A stretch of 6,546 bases of DNA, from NCBI GenBank assembly GCA_020025455.1, contig JAHHSC010000075.1, positions 1 to 6,546 of the forward strand. The letters run 5' to 3'. Below, piece after piece: positions 5,062-6,546 of this stretch. The translations under genes were made by a program, and so were the position numbers. This DNA comes from Lawsonibacter sp. (GTDB taxonomy: Bacteria; Bacillota; Clostridia; Oscillospirales; Oscillospiraceae). Numbering within the stretch: position 1 is the first letter of the stretch; every line of letters begins with the position of its first letter. Under the pieces are notes generated by a model. It was not told the origin of the DNA and searched no databases. It saw only the letters and a program-made list of their open reading frames with translations.

Positions 5062-5430
5062 ATGATTCAGCAGGAAAGCTATCTGAAGGTCGCCGACAAC
5101 ACCGGCGCCAAGGAGATCAAGACCATCCGCGTTCTGGGTGGTTCCAGCCGCAAGTTCGGCAACATCGGCGATGTGGTCGTGGCTTCCGTCCGCAAGGCTG
5201 CCCCCGGCGGCTCTGTGAAGAAGGGCGAGGTCGTCCGCGCTGTCATCGTCCGCACCAACCGCGGTGTCCGTCGTGCTGACGGCTCCTATGTCCGGTTCGA
5301 CGATAACGCCGCTGTCCTCATCAAGGAGGACCACAACCCCCGCGGCACCCGTATCTTTGGGCCTGTTGCCCGTGAGCTGCGCGACAAGGATTACATGAAG
5401 ATCCTGTCCCTGGCTCCCGAAGTGCTGTAA
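5062..5430 (+). CDS. rplN: 50S ribosomal protein L14 (uL14)
   Basis: L14 binds 23S rRNA at the subunit interface (bridges B5 and B8) and is the site where the silencing factor RsfS binds. The 122-residue product is exactly the usual length. It has MIQQES, then LKVADNTGAKEI (8-19), and the family signature GEVVRAVIVRTNRGVRRADG (55-74) followed by SYVRFDDNAAVLI. RGTRIFGPVARELR lies at 94-107. AAGGAGGT at 5048-5055 is a full-length SD that begins in the rpsQ stop codon. As first gene of the spc group it would have its own promoter in E. coli, but the 12-nt gap leaves no room for one here outside rpsQ. Confidence 0.99.
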   Translation: MIQQESYLKVADNTGAKEIKTIRVLGGSSRKFGNIGDVVVASVRKAAPGGSVKKGEVVRAVIVRTNRGVRRADGSYVRFDDNAAVLIKEDHNPRGTRIFGPVARELRDKDYMKILSLAPEVL

Positions 5431-5444
5431 GGGAGGTCACTGAT

Positions 5445-5762
5445 ATGAACAAAATGAGCATCAAGAAGGACGACCTGGTCGTCGTTCTGTCCGGTAAGGA
5501 CAAGGGCAAGCAGGGCAAGGTCCTGGAGACCATGCCCAAGGATGGCAAGGTCATTGTTGAGGGCATCAACATGGTCGCCCGCCACACCAAGCCCCGTCAG
5601 CAGGGCCAGGAGGGCGGCATCATCCACAAGGAGGCCCCCCTGTACGCCTGCAAGGTGCAGCGCGTCTGCCCCAAGTGCAACAAGCCCACTCGGCCCGCTC
5701 ACAAGATCCTGGCCGATGGTAAGAAAGTCTGCGTCTGCAAGAAGTGCGGCGCTGAAATCTGA
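5445..5762 (+). CDS. rplX: 50S ribosomal protein L24 (uL24), zinc-ribbon type
   Basis: L24 is one of the two initiators of 50S assembly and later sits near the tunnel exit. The 105-residue product has a KOW domain (DDLVVVLSGKDKGKQGKVLE, 9-28), VIVEGINMVARHTKP (36-50) and GGIIHKEAPLY. The C-terminal half carries CPKC (75-78) and CKKC (98-101), a four-cysteine ribbon found in some L24 proteins but absent in Bacillus L24; extra cysteines are at 69 and 96. Zinc binding is inferred from the motif. The ATG at 5445 is preferred over the in-frame ATG at 5454, because GGAGG at 5432-5436 is eight bases from the first and 17 from the second. It is the only gene here ending in TGA. Confidence 0.97.
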   Translation: MNKMSIKKDDLVVVLSGKDKGKQGKVLETMPKDGKVIVEGINMVARHTKPRQQGQEGGIIHKEAPLYACKVQRVCPKCNKPTRPAHKILADGKKVCVCKKCGAEI

Positions 5763-5782
5763 GAGAGGAGGAGTGAATCGAA

Positions 5783-6334
5783 ATGGCTAACACCCCTAAC
5801 CTGAAGAAACTGTATCAGGACGAAGTCGCTCCTGCTCTGATGCAGAAGTTCGGCTACAAGTCCACCATGCAGATCCCCCGCCTGGAGAAGATCGTCATCA
5901 ATGTCGGCTGCGCCGAGGCCAAGGAGAACGCCAAGGTCCTGGACGCCGTTGTCAACGACCTGACCACCATCACCGGTCAGAAGGCTGTCATCACCAAGGC
6001 CAAGAAGTCCGTGGCTAACTTTAAGCTCCGTGAGGGCATGCCCATCGGCGCTAAGGTCACCCTGCGCGGCAACAAGATGTGGGAGTTCCTGGATCGTCTG
6101 TTCAACGTGGCTCTGCCCCGTGTTCGTGACTTCCGCGGCATTTCCGCCGACTCCTTTGATGGCCGCGGCAACTATGCCCTGGGCATCAAGGAGCAGCTGA
6201 TCTTCCCCGAGATCGAGTACGACAAGATCGACAAGATCCGCGGCATGGACATTGTTATGTGCACCACCGCTCAGACCGATGAGGAAGCCCGCGAGCTGCT
6301 GAAGCTGGTTGGCGCTCCCTTTGTGGGCCGCTAA
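5783..6334 (+). CDS. rplE: 50S ribosomal protein L5 (uL5)
   Basis: L5 binds 5S rRNA and the P-site tRNA side of the central protuberance, forming the 5S particle with L18. The 183-residue product has the expected length. It shows LKKLYQDEVAPALMQKFGY (7-25), the family signature PRLEKIVINVG (32-42), TGQKAVITKAKKSVANFKLR (64-83), LPRVRDFRGIS (111-121), GNYALGIKEQLIFPEIEYD (129-147) and the ending LLKLVGAPFVGR. AGGAGG at 5766-5771 lies 11 bases before the ATG, the longest spacing in this block. Directly upstream is rplX; rpsN follows after 11 nt. Confidence 0.98.
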   Translation: MANTPNLKKLYQDEVAPALMQKFGYKSTMQIPRLEKIVINVGCAEAKENAKVLDAVVNDLTTITGQKAVITKAKKSVANFKLREGMPIGAKVTLRGNKMWEFLDRLFNVALPRVRDFRGISADSFDGRGNYALGIKEQLIFPEIEYDKIDKIRGMDIVMCTTAQTDEEARELLKLVGAPFVGR

Positions 6335-6345
6335 GGAGGATAATA

Positions 6346-6531
6346 ATGGCTAAGAAATCTATGATCCTGAAGCAGCAGGCTGAGCCTAAGTTCTCCAGCC
6401 GCCGCTACAACCGCTGCAAGATCTGCGGCCGTCCCCACGCCTACCTGCGCAACTACGGCATCTGCCGTATCTGCTTCCGCGAGCTGGCTTACAAGGGCCA
6501 GATCCCCGGCGTGAAGAAGGCCTCCTGGTAA
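6346..6531 (+). CDS. rpsN: 30S ribosomal protein S14, zinc type (uS14, C+ form)
   Basis: S14 sits in the 30S head near S3 and S19 and is needed late in assembly. The 61-residue product is the short zinc-binding form common in Gram-positives, also named rpsZ or rpsN1. Cys24, Cys27, Cys40 and Cys43 form CKIC...CRIC, with GRPHAYLRNYGI between the pairs. The ending RELAYKGQIPGVKKASW is typical of the family. AGGAGG at 6334-6339 is only six bases from the ATG, the tightest spacing in the window, but nothing better exists. Genomes with this form sometimes keep a cysteine-free copy elsewhere for zinc starvation. None is visible here. Confidence 0.98.
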   Translation: MAKKSMILKQQAEPKFSSRRYNRCKICGRPHAYLRNYGICRICFRELAYKGQIPGVKKASW

Positions 6532-6546
6532 TTTGAGTTGCTCCGT
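6532..6546 (+). other. Start of the rpsN-downstream spacer
   Basis: Fifteen bases remain after the rpsN stop. They contain no AGGAGG-like site, unlike the other non-overlapping junctions in the window, and no start codon. rpsH (S8) is the expected next gene, so the spacer is probably longer than the 11-20 nt seen elsewhere. No terminator can be judged from so little sequence. Confidence 0.4.

Noticed and set aside
4312..5334. Long open frame on the - strand (340 codons) opposite rplP to rplN
   Set aside because: Same codon-bias artefact: it spans several certain genes and lacks a recognisable domain.
5454..5762. Alternative rplX start at 5454
   Set aside because: The SD at 5432-5436 is 17 bases away, against eight for the ATG at 5445.

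Overview
The window is an ordinary, highly conserved chromosomal core: a contiguous block of fourteen ribosomal protein genes, all on the + strand, in the classical S10-spc order rplC-rplD-rplW-rplB-rpsS-rplV-rpsC-rplP-rpmC-rpsQ-rplN-rplX-rplE-rpsN. Every protein is recognisable from its own sequence, and every gene looks intact. I see no mobile element, CRISPR array, tRNA or rRNA gene, internal terminator or foreign-looking gene.

The organism is probably a low-oxygen Gram-positive of class Clostridia, most likely an Oscillospiraceae/Ruminococcaceae-type gut bacterium with a fairly GC-rich genome (inference). Three things support this. Every junction carries a strong AGGAGG-type Shine-Dalgarno (SD), apart from the weaker AAGGTGGT before rpmC. 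S14 is the short 61-residue zinc type and L24 carries a CxxC...CxxC zinc ribbon. The S10 and spc blocks also run together with only 12 nt between rpsQ and rplN. Codon use is very biased (AAG, GAG, CTG, ATC, GGC/GGT, CGC/CGT), as expected for highly expressed genes in a GC-rich genome.

Layout: positions 1-157 are an AT-richer non-coding stretch upstream of rplC with three successive perfect inverted repeats, so probably a structured mRNA leader or intercistronic control region. From 158 to 5049 lie the S10-type genes (L3, L4, L23, L2, S19, L22, S3, L16, L29, S17). From 5062 to 6531 lie the first spc-type genes (L14, L24, L5, S14). rpsJ (S10) normally precedes rplC and must lie left of the window if present. 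rpsH is expected to the right. Gaps between genes are 11-20 nt, except for three one-base TAATG overlaps (rplD/rplW, rpsC/rplP, rplP/rpmC). Stop codons commonly run straight into the next SD (TAAGGAGG). The block therefore looks like one tightly coupled polycistron making large- and small-subunit proteins in matched amounts.

The points most worth a second look are the structured region before rplC, a near-identical 27-nt-period tandem duplication in the extra C-terminal tail of L3, and a roughly 60-residue Arg/Gly/Asn-rich C-terminal extension on S3. I found no convincing previously undescribed system; the leader RNA is the best candidate for something uncharacterised.
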